From positions 1,302,001 to 1,366,000 of the forward strand of contig NZ_JAJJMM010000001.1 of assembly GCF_020905295.1 (NCBI RefSeq): DNA of 64,000 nucleotides, written 5' to 3'. This DNA comes from Flavobacterium piscisymbiosum (GTDB lineage Bacteria > Bacteroidota > Bacteroidia > Flavobacteriales > Flavobacteriaceae). Position 1 is the stretch's first letter; each line of letters opens with the position of its first letter. Of the stretch, positions 52,919 through 62,769 are shown in pieces. A program made the translations under genes and the position numbers. The notes beneath the pieces were generated by a model. That model saw only the letters and a program-made list of their open reading frames with translations, searched no databases and had not been told where the DNA came from.

Positions 52919-53902
52919 ATGAAGTTTTACAAAAACATAAAATATTCACTTTCTGCTCTAATGATGCTGATAGCTTCAGTTTCATTTGCGCAGGATATTG
53001 TAGTACACGATCCGGTTGTCATCAAGCAAAAGGACACCTATTATTTGTATTGCACCGGAAACGGAATCAGTGTTTTTAGTTCGAAAGATTTAAAAAACTG
53101 GAATCCTGAACCGCAGGTTTTCAAAGACAAACCCGTTTGGGCAGATGGCGTTGCGGCCGATTTCAAAAATCATATTTGGGCGCCGGATATTTCATTGCAC
53201 AACAATGTTTATTATCTGTATTATTCGGTTTCGGCTTTCGCCAAAAATACATCGGCGATTGGCGTTGCGACCAATACAACATTAGATCCAAAAGACAAAA
53301 AGTACAAATGGGTCGATCAGGGAATTGTGATTCAATCGCAACCCAACCGCGATATGTGGAACGCCATTGACCCGAATTTAATCTTCGATGAAAACAATAC
53401 GCCGTGGTTGTCTTTTGGTTCTTTTTGGGAAGGATTGAAACTGGTTAAACTAAATCCAGATTTAAAATCGATTGCTCAGCCTCAGGAATGGCACACAATT
53501 TCGAAACGCAAAAGAACTTTCGAATTACCGGATGCAGACCCGGGCGATGGCGCGCTTGAAGCTCCTTTTATCTTTAAGAAAAACGGTTATTACTATCAAT
53601 TTCTTTCCTGGGATTTATGCTGTCGCGGAGAAAAAAGCACTTATAAAGTTGTTGTTGGAAGATCTAAAAATGTAACCGGACCTTACGTAGATAAAGACGG
53701 AAAATCTTTAAATGAAGGCGGCGGAAGTATCGTAGTTCAGGGAGATGAAAATTACTTTGGCGTAGGCCATAACAGCGCTTATACGTTTGACGGAAAAGAT
53801 TATATTTTTTATCATGCCTATGAAAAGAAAACCAACGGAACGCCAAGACTGGTCGTTAAAGAAATGCTTTGGGACAATGATTTATGGCCCGTTTTAAAAT
53901 AG
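52919..53902 (+). CDS. GH43 endo-arabinanase-like enzyme, periplasmic
   Basis: The protein has 327 residues with a signal peptide at 1-24 (SVSFAQ). Catalytic D31 lies in VVHDPVV, followed by NAIDPNLIF and LEAPFIF. IWAPDISLHNNVYYLYYS and the LCCRGEKSTYKVVVGRS segment match arabinan endo-1,5-alpha-L-arabinosidases. It is related to the protein at 47344-48354 but lacks a lipobox, suggesting the two work in different compartments. The GH127 gene follows by 13 bp. Confidence 0.88.
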   Translation: MKFYKNIKYSLSALMMLIASVSFAQDIVVHDPVVIKQKDTYYLYCTGNGISVFSSKDLKNWNPEPQVFKDKPVWADGVAADFKNHIWAPDISLHNNVYYLYYSVSAFAKNTSAIGVATNTTLDPKDKKYKWVDQGIVIQSQPNRDMWNAIDPNLIFDENNTPWLSFGSFWEGLKLVKLNPDLKSIAQPQEWHTISKRKRTFELPDADPGDGALEAPFIFKKNGYYYQFLSWDLCCRGEKSTYKVVVGRSKNVTGPYVDKDGKSLNEGGGSIVVQGDENYFGVGHNSAYTFDGKDYIFYHAYEKKTNGTPRLVVKEMLWDNDLWPVLK

Positions 53903-53915
53903 AATAGAAAAAATA

Positions 53916-55898
53916 ATGAAAAAATACACTTTCACTACCTTAACGATTTTCTTGTCATTTTTGATTTTTGTTTCCTGTAAAGAAACCAAGAACCATATTG
54001 TACAATCGAGTAAAACCTCGGCTCTAAAAGCGGGTTACGAAATAGAACCGGTCAACATTCAAAATGTAAAACTGACAGATTCTTTTTGGTTGCCTATTAT
54101 TAAAAGAGTGCAGGAAATTACGATTGCATACGCCATTCAGAAATGTAATGAAGAAGGGCGATTTGAGAATTTCTTAATCGCCGGAAAACAAAAAACAGGA
54201 ACAGTTAGAGGCGAAATGCCATTTGACGATACCGATGTTTATAAGATAATCGAAGGCGCTTCGAATACTTTGATCAGCGCACCAAATCCAAAACTTGAAA
54301 AAGTATTGGATTCGTTGATTGCAATCGTAAAAATTGGTCAGGAAAAAGATGGATATCTTACAACGTGGAGAACTATAAATCCGGCAAAACCGCCAGCGCC
54401 TTGGGTTCCGGTTATCGAAGGAAAACGTTGGGAATCATTACAAATTAGTCATGAATGCTACAATGCAGGACATTTGATCGAAGCTGCTGTAGTGCATTAT
54501 GAAGCGACAGGAAAAACAAATTTCCTTGAAATCGCCATCAAAAATGCCGATTTATTAGTGAAAACTTTTGGCGATGGTCCAGGTCAGGTGAAGGGAGTTC
54601 CGGGACATCAAATTGTAGAAACGGGTTTGATTAAATTATACCAAATTACCGGAAAAGAAGATTATCTAAAACTGGCAAAATATTATTTAGACAATCGCGG
54701 TAACCCGAATAATCATAAATTATATGGTGAATATGCACAAGATCATATTCCGGTTGTGCAGCAAAACGAAGTAGTGGGTCATGCCGTAAGAGCCGTTTAC
54801 ATGTATGCTGGAATGACAGATATTGCTGCCATGACAAAAGACAAAGCCTATACCGATGCCGTAAATAATTTATGGAATAATATGGTGAATAAAAAAATGT
54901 ATATCACTGGCGGAATTGGCTCAAGACATGATGGAGAAGCTTTTGGAGACAATTATGAATTGCCAAACTTAACGGCATATAATGAAACTTGCGCTGCAAT
55001 TGGCGATGTATATTGGAATCACAGATTACATAATTTATACGGGAAATCGGAATATTTTGATGTGATCGAAAGAACGATGTACAACGGATTAATTTCTGGA
55101 ATTTCATTAGACGGAAAACAATTTTTCTATCCAAATGCCTTAGAATCTGATGGTGTTTTTAAATCAAACAGAGGTTCATGCACACGTCAGGCTTGGTTTG
55201 ATTGTTCTTGTTGCCCCACAAATTTAATTCGATTTATTCCTTCGATTCCGGGATTGATTTATTCAAAATCAAAAGATGTTTTGTATGTGAATTTATACGC
55301 TTCAAACAACGCTTCTTTCGCTTTAGGAAAAACCGATTTACAGATTTCACAACAAACCGGATACCCTTGGAACGGAAAAGTAGCGATCTCGGTTAATCCG
55401 AAAAAAGAAAGCCAATTCACAATTAAATTGAGAGTTCCGGGTTGGGCAAGAAATGAAGTTTTGCCAGGAGATTTATACTCTTATAAAAAAGCTTCGACTC
55501 AAAAAGCAACAATCAATTTAAACGGAGAAGTTTTAGCAATTCAGCCACAAGACGGTTATTTCACCATTACAAGAAATTGGAAAAAAGGAGATAAAATCAA
55601 TCTTAATTTCCCAATGGAAGTTCAGGAAGTTCAAACCAATGCTAAAGTGGAAAGTAATAAAAACAAAGTTTCTTTAGAATATGGTCCAATCGTTTACGCC
55701 GTAGAAGAAATCGACAACAAAAGCAATTTCGATAAAATAGATGTAGCCGCCGGAGATACTTTCAAAGTAAAAAAAGAACCTAATTTATTGCAAGGTGTAA
55801 ACGTCATCGAAAATTCAAAATTCAAAGCAATTCCATATTACTCTTGGTCAAATCGTGGTGTTGGGAAAATGAAAGTTTGGTTGGATTATAAGAATTGA
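53916..55898 (+). CDS. GH127 beta-L-arabinofuranosidase, lipoprotein
   Basis: This 660-residue protein has a lipobox at C21 (FVSC). The zinc/catalytic set of GH127 is complete: E341 (acid/base, in DGEAFGD), E357 and C359 (NETC), and C432-C433 (CSCCPTN), with C432 the expected nucleophile. Spacing equals that of the Bifidobacterium enzyme HypBA1. It removes beta-L-arabinofuranose, found on plant glycoproteins (extensin) and some pectic side chains, so it widens the locus beyond plain alpha-arabinan. Confidence 0.92.
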   Translation: MKKYTFTTLTIFLSFLIFVSCKETKNHIVQSSKTSALKAGYEIEPVNIQNVKLTDSFWLPIIKRVQEITIAYAIQKCNEEGRFENFLIAGKQKTGTVRGEMPFDDTDVYKIIEGASNTLISAPNPKLEKVLDSLIAIVKIGQEKDGYLTTWRTINPAKPPAPWVPVIEGKRWESLQISHECYNAGHLIEAAVVHYEATGKTNFLEIAIKNADLLVKTFGDGPGQVKGVPGHQIVETGLIKLYQITGKEDYLKLAKYYLDNRGNPNNHKLYGEYAQDHIPVVQQNEVVGHAVRAVYMYAGMTDIAAMTKDKAYTDAVNNLWNNMVNKKMYITGGIGSRHDGEAFGDNYELPNLTAYNETCAAIGDVYWNHRLHNLYGKSEYFDVIERTMYNGLISGISLDGKQFFYPNALESDGVFKSNRGSCTRQAWFDCSCCPTNLIRFIPSIPGLIYSKSKDVLYVNLYASNNASFALGKTDLQISQQTGYPWNGKVAISVNPKKESQFTIKLRVPGWARNEVLPGDLYSYKKASTQKATINLNGEVLAIQPQDGYFTITRNWKKGDKINLNFPMEVQEVQTNAKVESNKNKVSLEYGPIVYAVEEIDNKSNFDKIDVAAGDTFKVKKEPNLLQGVNVIENSKFKAIPYYSWSNRGVGKMKVWLDYKN

Positions 55899-56356
55899 GA
55901 ATATAGAAGAAAGAGCAAAGAGAATAGAACAAAGAATCAAGAGGCAAGAAGAAAGATAATGTCGCAGATGATAGGATAAAAAAGATTTAAAAAAGTTCCG
56001 GAGGAACGATTCATATTGCAGAGACGGATTTCAATCCGTCAGACGCATAACATAAAAAAAATCTGCTCAATCTGCCAAATCTGCGAGAAAAAACATTTAA
56101 ACACATAGAAACATAGAATTTAAAATGAATAAAAAGAGTATAAAACAAATCTAGATTTGCACACATAGTTATGTTTGTTTAGATAAATGAAATGCCTTTT
56201 TCCAGAATCAAAAACTATGTTTCTATGCGTTTAAAACGTCAAAGATTAGAAAATAAAATCTGCTCAGATCTGCAAAAATCTGAGTGAAACAAAAAAATAA
56301 AAATCCGTTTTATCCGCGTCATCCGCGTGCCATAAAACACATTAAATATAATAAAA
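55899..56356. repeat. 458-bp gene-free region made of repeats
   Basis: In order it holds: purine-rich agaagaaag/caaagaat phrases, gttccggaggaac (related to 23102-23440), an 18-bp palindrome gacggatttcaatccgtc at 56023-56040, 'ctgcgaga' phrases, copy 2 of the acacatag element (56096-56235), and generic 'tccgcgtcatccgcgtg' sequence. No gene or clear promoter was found for the following GH51 gene. Confidence 0.7.
56096..56235. repeat. Repeat element copy 2 (acacatagaaacatag type)
   Basis: Arms 56096-56116 and 56215-56235 are complementary at 20 of 21 positions. The total length is about 140 bp, close to copy 1 (51609-51743). Both copies contain a similar gccttttt(c) segment near the right arm. 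Confidence 0.7.
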
Positions 56357-58342
56357 ATGAAGTCCAATTTAATTACCAAAATTACCCTTTGTGGTTTATT
56401 GCTTAACGGCATTTACGCTTCGGCACAAAAGAACAATCTTCAGGTTGACGCTGCAAAAACAGTGACGAAAATTCAGCCAACGATGTACGGAGTGTTTTTT
56501 GAAGATATCAATTTTGCTGCCGATGGAGGTTTATATGCCGAAATGATCAAGAACAGATCATTCGAATTTGAAACACCAATGATGGGGTGGAAAGAACCCA
56601 ACAGCGATCGCCATAAATTAAACGAGCAATCCGGAATCGCGAATATCATTCAGTATTCTCAAAAAGGGACAAATCATAATTATTGCCGCGTTACCCTTAA
56701 TGATGCCAGCGGTTATGAGTTGATCAATGAAGGTTTCAGAGGAATGGGAATCAAAAAAGATCTGAAATATAATTTATCATTAAAAGCTGCGAAAATATCA
56801 GGAAATGTTTCGAAGATTAAGATTCAATTTATTGATAAAAACAAAAAGGTTTTAGGTGAAACTTCGATTGTTCCAACAGCAAAAGACTGGACCAATTATA
56901 CTGCACAACTAACATCGACTGCAACAGAAGCAAAAGCACAAATTAGAATCACTTTTGAAGGAAGCGGAGTAATCGATTTAGATCAGATTTCATTGTTTCC
57001 GGAAGATACCTGGAAAGGAAGAAAGAACGGAATGCGTGCTGATTTAGTACAATTATTATACGATTTGAAACCGGGATTTTTACGTTTCCCTGGTGGTTGT
57101 ATTGTTGAAGGAAAAACGTTGGCATTACGTTACCAATGGAAAAAATCAATTGGAAATGTTGAGGACAGAGAAACAATGATCAACCGTTGGAATACCGAAT
57201 TTGCACACAAACCGGCACCGGATTATTTCCAGAGTTTTGGTTTAGGATTTTTTGAATATTTCCAACTTTCAGAAGATATTGGCGCTTCACCATTACCCAT
57301 TTTAAGTTGCGGAATGGCGTGTCAGTTCAATACAGGAGAATTGGTTCCAATGGATCAATTAGATCCTTATGTACAAGATGCTTTAGATTTAATTGAGTTC
57401 GCAAATGGCGATCAGACTACTGCCTGGGGAAAAGTGAGAGCTGATATGGGACATCCAAAACCATTCAATTTAAAACATATCGGAGTTGGAAATGAACAAT
57501 GGGGACCGGACTATATCGAGCGTTTCAAAGTATTTCAAAAAGCGATCAAAGATAAATATCCAAACATCATCATTGTTTCGGGAACAGGACCTTTTCCTGA
57601 CGGAGATTATTTTGATTATGGTATGAAAGAACTTAAAAAACTAAACGCAGAAATTGTCGACGAACATTATTATAAAGATCCGGCTTGGTTCCGTAAAAAC
57701 GTAACACGTTATGACAATTACGATCGTAAAGGACCAAAGATTTTTGCCGGAGAATATGCAGCTCAAAGTGTAGCGATCGCAAGTCCGGATAATAAAAACA
57801 ACTGGGAATGTGCTTTTTCTGAAGCTGCTTTCATGACTGGAATGGAGCGTAATGCTGAGGTAGTTCATTTGACTTCTTATGCACCTTTATTAGCTCACGT
57901 TGAAGGTTGGCAATGGACTCCAGACATGATTTGGTTTAACAATTTACAATCATACGGAACGCCAAATTATTATGTTCAGAAATTATTCTCTAATAATAAA
58001 GGAACAGATTTAATCAATATTACAAAAGAAGGAAAAGCAGTTACAGGACAAAACGATTTGTTTGCATCGGCAGTAAAAGATGTAAATTCTAAAGAAGTAA
58101 TCCTGAAAATTGTAAATGCTTCTGCATCGGCACAAAATGCTTCAATTGATGTAAGAGGAGTAAAATTAGAGTCAAAAGGAACGGCAATAATCTTAAAAGG
58201 AGATGGAATAAATGATGAAAATTCTTTTGAATCTCCGACTAAAATTAGTCCAAAAGAAAGCGAATTTAAAGTAAACGGAAACAAGGTACAATATGATTTT
58301 CCTGCTTACTCAGTTACCGTTTTGAAGATAAAGATGAAATAA
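56357..58342 (+). CDS. GH51 alpha-L-arabinofuranosidase with N-terminal CBM-like insert
   Basis: This 661-residue protein has a signal peptide at 1-24 (ASAQ). The start of the fold (QPTMYGVFFEDINFAADGGLYAEMI) is followed by a carbohydrate-binding-like beta domain at about 85-215. The barrel then has acid/base E380 (GVGNEQWG) and nucleophile E466 (AGEYAA). It is longer than the 515-residue GH51 protein at 48416-49963 and of a different subtype, so the two probably handle different arabinosides. It ends 168 bp before araB. Confidence 0.92.
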   Translation: MKSNLITKITLCGLLLNGIYASAQKNNLQVDAAKTVTKIQPTMYGVFFEDINFAADGGLYAEMIKNRSFEFETPMMGWKEPNSDRHKLNEQSGIANIIQYSQKGTNHNYCRVTLNDASGYELINEGFRGMGIKKDLKYNLSLKAAKISGNVSKIKIQFIDKNKKVLGETSIVPTAKDWTNYTAQLTSTATEAKAQIRITFEGSGVIDLDQISLFPEDTWKGRKNGMRADLVQLLYDLKPGFLRFPGGCIVEGKTLALRYQWKKSIGNVEDRETMINRWNTEFAHKPAPDYFQSFGLGFFEYFQLSEDIGASPLPILSCGMACQFNTGELVPMDQLDPYVQDALDLIEFANGDQTTAWGKVRADMGHPKPFNLKHIGVGNEQWGPDYIERFKVFQKAIKDKYPNIIIVSGTGPFPDGDYFDYGMKELKKLNAEIVDEHYYKDPAWFRKNVTRYDNYDRKGPKIFAGEYAAQSVAIASPDNKNNWECAFSEAAFMTGMERNAEVVHLTSYAPLLAHVEGWQWTPDMIWFNNLQSYGTPNYYVQKLFSNNKGTDLINITKEGKAVTGQNDLFASAVKDVNSKEVILKIVNASASAQNASIDVRGVKLESKGTAIILKGDGINDENSFESPTKISPKESEFKVNGNKVQYDFPAYSVTVLKIKMK

Positions 58343-58354
58343 TCGCAAGATAAT

Positions 58355-58373
58355 AAATGTAAAATCAACGTTT
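58355..58373. promoter_or_regulatory. AraR-type operator, distal araB site
   Basis: AAATGT-N7-ACGTTT. It has a weaker right half and lies 89 bp upstream of the strong araB site. Confidence 0.5.
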
Positions 58374-58443
58374 GTTTTCTGATTTGATTCTAAACGACTG
58401 TTTTGATGCATTATTTGCAAAAATTAAAAGGCTTATTTTTATT

Positions 58444-58462
58444 AAGTGTTTTTTGTACACTT
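58444..58462. promoter_or_regulatory. AraR-type operator at the araB promoter, perfect palindrome
   Basis: AAGTGT-N7-ACACTT with flanking T and A gives perfect 7-bp arms (58443-58463). It lies about 17 bp upstream of the -7 element and covers the TTG at 58453-58455. Confidence 0.78.
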
Positions 58463-58478
58463 ATAAAATATTTATATT

Positions 58479-58486
58479 TATATTTG
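58479..58486 (+). promoter_or_regulatory. -7 element (TATATTTG) of araBDA
   Basis: TATATTTG matches TAnnTTTG, 24 bp before the araB ATG. A TTG about 23 bp upstream lies inside the operator. Confidence 0.6.
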
Positions 58487-58510
58487 TCATTATTATAAAA
58501 AGAATTTCGA

Positions 58511-60202
58511 ATGAAAAATTACGTTATAGGATTGGACTACGGAACAGATTCAGTTCGAGCGATGCTAATAGACACTGAAAATGGGCAAGAGCTGGCATCC
58601 AATGTTTCTCATTATAAAAGATGGAAAAACAAGCAATATTGTGATGCGGCTGCAAATCAGTTTCGTCAACATCCATTAGACCATATTGAAGGTTTAGAAA
58701 TCACCATTCAAACGGTTATAAAAGAAAGTAAAGTCGATCCTTCGCTGGTACGCGGAATTTGTATTGATACAACGGGATCTTCACCTGTGCCTGTAACGAA
58801 AGACGGAATTCCGCTGGCTTTGACAAAAGGTTTTGAGGAAAACCCGAATGCGATGATGGTACTTTGGAAAGATCATACTTCTATAAATGAAGCAAACGAA
58901 ATCAACGAACTGGCTGTAAGCTGGGGCGGAGAAAACGTAACCAAATATGTAGGCGGAATTTATTCATCAGAATGGTTTTGGGCAAAAATTTTGCACATTG
59001 CAAGGGAAGATGAAGCCGTTCGAAATGCAGCGCACACCTGGATGGAGCACTGCGATTTAATGACGTATTTATTGATTGAAGATAAAGATTTAAAAACTTT
59101 TAAAAGAAGCCGTTGCGCAGCAGGTCATAAAGCGATGTGGCACGAAGACTGGAACGGACTTCCTCCAGTTGAATTCTTAGAAAAATTACATCCATATTTA
59201 GCAACGCTTCGTGGTAATTTATACGATGAAACATATACATCAGATCTGGTTGCCGGAAATTTAAGCAAAGAATGGGCAGATCGTTTAGGACTTTCTACAG
59301 ATACAGTTGTAGCCGTAGGAACTTTCGATGCACATTCAGGAGCTGTTGGAGCTAAGATTGGAGAAAATACTTTAGTTCGCGTTATGGGAACTTCAACCTG
59401 CGATATTCTCGTAGGTTCTTATGATGAAGTTGGAACAAAAACGGTTCGTGGAATTTGCGGACAAGTTGATGGATCTGTAATTCCGGGCTTTATTGGTCTT
59501 GAAGCAGGACAATCTGCTTTTGGAGATTTACTGGCCTGGTACAAAGAATTATTGCTTTGGCCAACAGATCATTTATTGAATTCTTCAACTGTTTTAAATG
59601 ATGCTCAAAAAGAACAATTAAGAGAAGAATTCAGCGATAAATTAATTGTTGAATTGACAAAAGAAGCAGAGAAAATTCCGGTTTCAGATAGTCTTCCAAT
59701 TGCTTTGGACTGGATTAACGGAAGAAGAACTCCGGATGCCAATCAGGAATTAAAAAGCGCGATTTCAAATTTATCTTTAGGAACAAAAGCGCCACATATT
59801 TTTAAAGCTTTGGTAAACGCTATTTGTTTTGGAGCAAAGAAAATTGTGGATCGTTTTGAAGAAGAAGGAGTAAAAATTGACAGCGTTATCGGAATTGGCG
59901 GCGTTGCCCGTAAATCTCCTTTTATCATGCAGACTTTGGCAAATGTTTTAAACAAGCCAATTAAAATTGCAGCTTCAGACCAGACCCCGGCTTTAGGAGC
60001 CGCGATTTACGCAGCCGTTGCAGCGGGAATTTATCCGAATGTAATTGAAGCAAGTCAAAAAATAGGAAGCGATTTCGACGCAGAATATTTCCCTCAATTA
60101 GATAAAGTAGCAGCATATCATAAATTGCTTGTTGCATACGATCAATTAAGCGCTTACGAAGATCCAACTATTAAAATTTCGCAACATGAGTTCTCTTTAT
60201 AA
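58511..60202 (+). CDS. araB: L-ribulokinase
   Basis: This 563-residue FGGY-type sugar kinase has GLDYGTDSVRAMLID at the N-terminus (ATP phosphate motif), TTGSSPVPV, MGTSTCDILVG, and GIGGVARKSPFIMQTLANVLN near the C-terminus. These are in the form typical of AraB rather than xylulokinase. It phosphorylates L-ribulose to L-ribulose-5-phosphate. It starts the araB-araD-araA operon and overlaps araD by 17 bp. Confidence 0.95.
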   Translation: MKNYVIGLDYGTDSVRAMLIDTENGQELASNVSHYKRWKNKQYCDAAANQFRQHPLDHIEGLEITIQTVIKESKVDPSLVRGICIDTTGSSPVPVTKDGIPLALTKGFEENPNAMMVLWKDHTSINEANEINELAVSWGGENVTKYVGGIYSSEWFWAKILHIAREDEAVRNAAHTWMEHCDLMTYLLIEDKDLKTFKRSRCAAGHKAMWHEDWNGLPPVEFLEKLHPYLATLRGNLYDETYTSDLVAGNLSKEWADRLGLSTDTVVAVGTFDAHSGAVGAKIGENTLVRVMGTSTCDILVGSYDEVGTKTVRGICGQVDGSVIPGFIGLEAGQSAFGDLLAWYKELLLWPTDHLLNSSTVLNDAQKEQLREEFSDKLIVELTKEAEKIPVSDSLPIALDWINGRRTPDANQELKSAISNLSLGTKAPHIFKALVNAICFGAKKIVDRFEEEGVKIDSVIGIGGVARKSPFIMQTLANVLNKPIKIAASDQTPALGAAIYAAVAAGIYPNVIEASQKIGSDFDAEYFPQLDKVAAYHKLLVAYDQLSAYEDPTIKISQHEFSL

Positions 60203-60887
60203 AGATTTAAAACAGGAATGTTACGAAGCCAATATGCAGTTAAATGCATTGAATTTGGTTGTATATACTTTTGGAAATGTGAGTGCTGTTGACAGAAAAA
60301 ATGGTGTTTTTGCCATTAAACCAAGCGGTGTTCCATACGAAGATTTAAAACCCGAAGATATTGTGATTGTTGATTTTGATAACAATATTATCGAAGGTTC
60401 TATGCGTCCGTCATCAGACACAAAAACGCATGCTTATTTATATAAAAATTGGCCAAATATCGGAGGCGTTGCCCATACACACGCAACATATTCTGTTGCT
60501 TGGGCACAATCGCAACGTGATATTCCAATCTTCGGGACCACGCATGCTGATCATTTAACAGCTGATATTCCGTGTGCGCCACCGATGGCAGATTCTCTTA
60601 TTGAAGGAAACTACGAGCATAATACCGGAATTCAGATTTTGGATTGTTTCAAAGAAAAAAATCTTTCTTACGAAGAAGTAGAAATGGTTTTAATTGGAAA
60701 TCACGGTCCATTTGCATGGGGAAAAAATGCCGCAAAAGCAGTTTACAACAGCAAGGTTCTGGAAGTCGTTGCCGAAATGGCGTATCTGACTTTACAAATA
60801 AACCCAAACGCACCAAGATTAAAAGATTCCCTAATAAAGAAACATTACAACCGCAAACACGGAAAAGACTCGTATTACGGACAGTAA
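60186..60887 (+). CDS. araD: L-ribulose-5-phosphate 4-epimerase
   Basis: This 233-residue class II aldolase-fold enzyme has GNVSAVDRKNG, VPYEDLKPEDIVIV, the zinc histidines in VAHTHATYS and IGNHGPFAWG, and GTTHADHLTADIPC. It converts L-ribulose-5-phosphate to D-xylulose-5-phosphate, the substrate of the arabinose-linked transketolase. The start codon lies within the 3' end of araB, indicating translational coupling. Confidence 0.95.
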   Translation: MSSLYKDLKQECYEANMQLNALNLVVYTFGNVSAVDRKNGVFAIKPSGVPYEDLKPEDIVIVDFDNNIIEGSMRPSSDTKTHAYLYKNWPNIGGVAHTHATYSVAWAQSQRDIPIFGTTHADHLTADIPCAPPMADSLIEGNYEHNTGIQILDCFKEKNLSYEEVEMVLIGNHGPFAWGKNAAKAVYNSKVLEVVAEMAYLTLQINPNAPRLKDSLIKKHYNRKHGKDSYYGQ

Positions 60888-60980
60888 ATTTAGATAAAAG
60901 AACAAAGAATATAGAACAAAGATTTTCCACGATTTCAAAACTTGAAACAAAGAAAACCTGAAACAAAATAAACAAAAGAA

Positions 60981-62489
60981 ATGATAGATATCTCTCAAAA
61001 AGAAGTATGGTTTGTAGTAGGAAGCCAGGAATTATATGGTGAGGAAACACTAAGAAAAGTAGCAGAACATTCGCAATTAATTGCAAAAGGATTAGACGCA
61101 TCATCAAGTATTCCTGTAAAAGTGGTTTACAAAGATGTGGTAAAATCGCCTTCGCAAATTTTAGATGTTTGTTTAGCGGCAAACACAGCTAAAAACTGTA
61201 TCGGAATTATTGCCTGGATGCATACTTTCTCTCCGGCAAAAATGTGGATTGGCGGATTGAGTATTCTTAAAAAACCATTATGTCATTTGCATACACAATA
61301 CAATGCTGAAATTCCGTGGGGAACTATCGACATGGATTTCATGAACCTGAATCAATCAGCACATGGAGATCGTGAATTTGGTTTTATCATGTCAAGAATG
61401 CGTAAAAAACGTAAAGTTGTTGTGGGACATTGGGAAGATCCTCGTGTTTTAAACAAATTGGGTGTTTGGACAAGAGTAGCTTTAGGATGGGATGAACTTC
61501 AAAATCTAAAAGTAGCCCGTATTGGAGATAATATGCGTGAAGTTGCCGTTACGGAAGGTGATAAAGTTGAAGCTCAAATTCGTTTCGGAATGTCGGTAAA
61601 TGGATATGATTCATCTGATGTTACCAAACATATCGAGAAAGTTACAGACCAACAATTGAATGATTTATTGGCAGTTTACGAATCTTCTTATTCTCTAACC
61701 GATTCATTAAAAGAAGGCGGAGCACAAAGAAGTTCATTAGTTGAAGCAGCAAAAATAGAATTAGGTTTAAGAGCTTTTCTTGAAGAAGGAGGTTTTGGAG
61801 CTTTTACAGATACGTTTGAAAACCTTGGGGTTTGGAAACAATTACCGGGAATTGCAACACAAAGATTAATGGCCGACGGTTATGGTTTTGGTGGAGAAGG
61901 AGACTGGAAAACGGCTGCAATGGTTCGTGCCTTAAAGGTAATGAACCTAGGTCTTGAAGGAGGAACTTCTTTCATGGAAGATTATACATACCATTTTACG
62001 CCTCAAAAATCATATGTTTTAGGATCACATATGTTAGAAATTTGTCCATCAATTGCAGATGCAAAACCTTCTTGCGAAGTGCATCCGTTAGGAATTGGAG
62101 GAAAAGAAGATCCGGCACGTTTGGTGTTTAATTCACCTGCGGGAGATGCGATTAACGTTTCTTTAGTTGATATGGGGAATCGTTTCCGTTTGATTGTAAA
62201 TGAAGTTGAAGCGATTAAACCATTGGCAGATTTACCAAAATTGCCAGTTGCCAGAGTTTTATGGGATTGTAAACCAAACCTTGATATCGCAGCAACGGCC
62301 TGGATTCTTGCAGGAGGAGCGCATCATACCGTATATAGTCAGGCGATTACAACAGAATATATGGAAGATTTTGCAGATATCGCCGGAATCGAATTACTGG
62401 TTATTGACGAAAAAACAACCGTGAGAGACTTTAAAGACAAGATCAATGCGAACGAAGCTTATTATCATTTGTTTCAACACGGATTGTAG
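60981..62489 (+). CDS. araA: L-arabinose isomerase
   Basis: This 502-residue enzyme has the AraA N-terminal [15 protein letters not shown] and [14 protein letters not shown]. The metal-binding set is seen as [12 protein letters not shown] with [14 protein letters not shown], and the histidines fall in SHMLEICPS and GAHHTVYSQ. It isomerises L-arabinose to L-ribulose. It is third in the operon, 93 bp after araD, in the order B-D-A. Confidence 0.96.
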   Translation: MIDISQKEVWFVVGSQELYGEETLRKVAEHSQLIAKGLDASSSIPVKVVYKDVVKSPSQILDVCLAANTAKNCIGIIAWMHTFSPAKMWIGGLSILKKPLCHLHTQYNAEIPWGTIDMDFMNLNQSAHGDREFGFIMSRMRKKRKVVVGHWEDPRVLNKLGVWTRVALGWDELQNLKVARIGDNMREVAVTEGDKVEAQIRFGMSVNGYDSSDVTKHIEKVTDQQLNDLLAVYESSYSLTDSLKEGGAQRSSLVEAAKIELGLRAFLEEGGFGAFTDTFENLGVWKQLPGIATQRLMADGYGFGGEGDWKTAAMVRALKVMNLGLEGGTSFMEDYTYHFTPQKSYVLGSHMLEICPSIADAKPSCEVHPLGIGGKEDPARLVFNSPAGDAINVSLVDMGNRFRLIVNEVEAIKPLADLPKLPVARVLWDCKPNLDIAATAWILAGGAHHTVYSQAITTEYMEDFADIAGIELLVIDEKTTVRDFKDKINANEAYYHLFQHGL

Positions 62490-62769
62490 GCTGAGGTACT
62501 AAGATTCTAAGTTGCTTAGGTTCTAAGTTTTTGTTACTTTTAACTTGTTAGAGTAATAAATTCACTTTTTGAAAATAGAACGCTGATAAAACGGATTTGC
62601 TAACGCAAAAGCGCAGATGAAAACGGATTTTAGATATTAAAAATCTGTTTAATCCGCGTCTTCGTGAAACGAATCTGTTTAATCCGCGTTAAAATTTAGG
62701 GTTTTTTATTACGCCTAGCAGATTACTTTTAACATCTAACATTTCACAATAACCACAAAATTATCATTT
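62490..62769. repeat. 280-bp spacer with direct repeats
   Basis: It contains ctaagattctaag/ttaggttctaag phrases and an exact 18-bp direct repeat, aatctgtttaatccgcgt, at 62642-62659 and 62672-62689. No AraR-type palindrome or clear promoter was found. Confidence 0.6.

Noticed and set aside
57976..58284. 102-codon minus-strand frame at the end of the second GH51 gene
   Set aside because: It lies within a conserved GH51 C-terminal domain on the other strand, with no promoter or homologue I recognise.
60649..61182. 177-codon open frame on the minus strand over the end of araD and the start of araA
   Set aside because: It is antisense to two strongly conserved enzymes. Its Leu/Phe-rich translation reflects the complement of Lys/Glu-rich codons.
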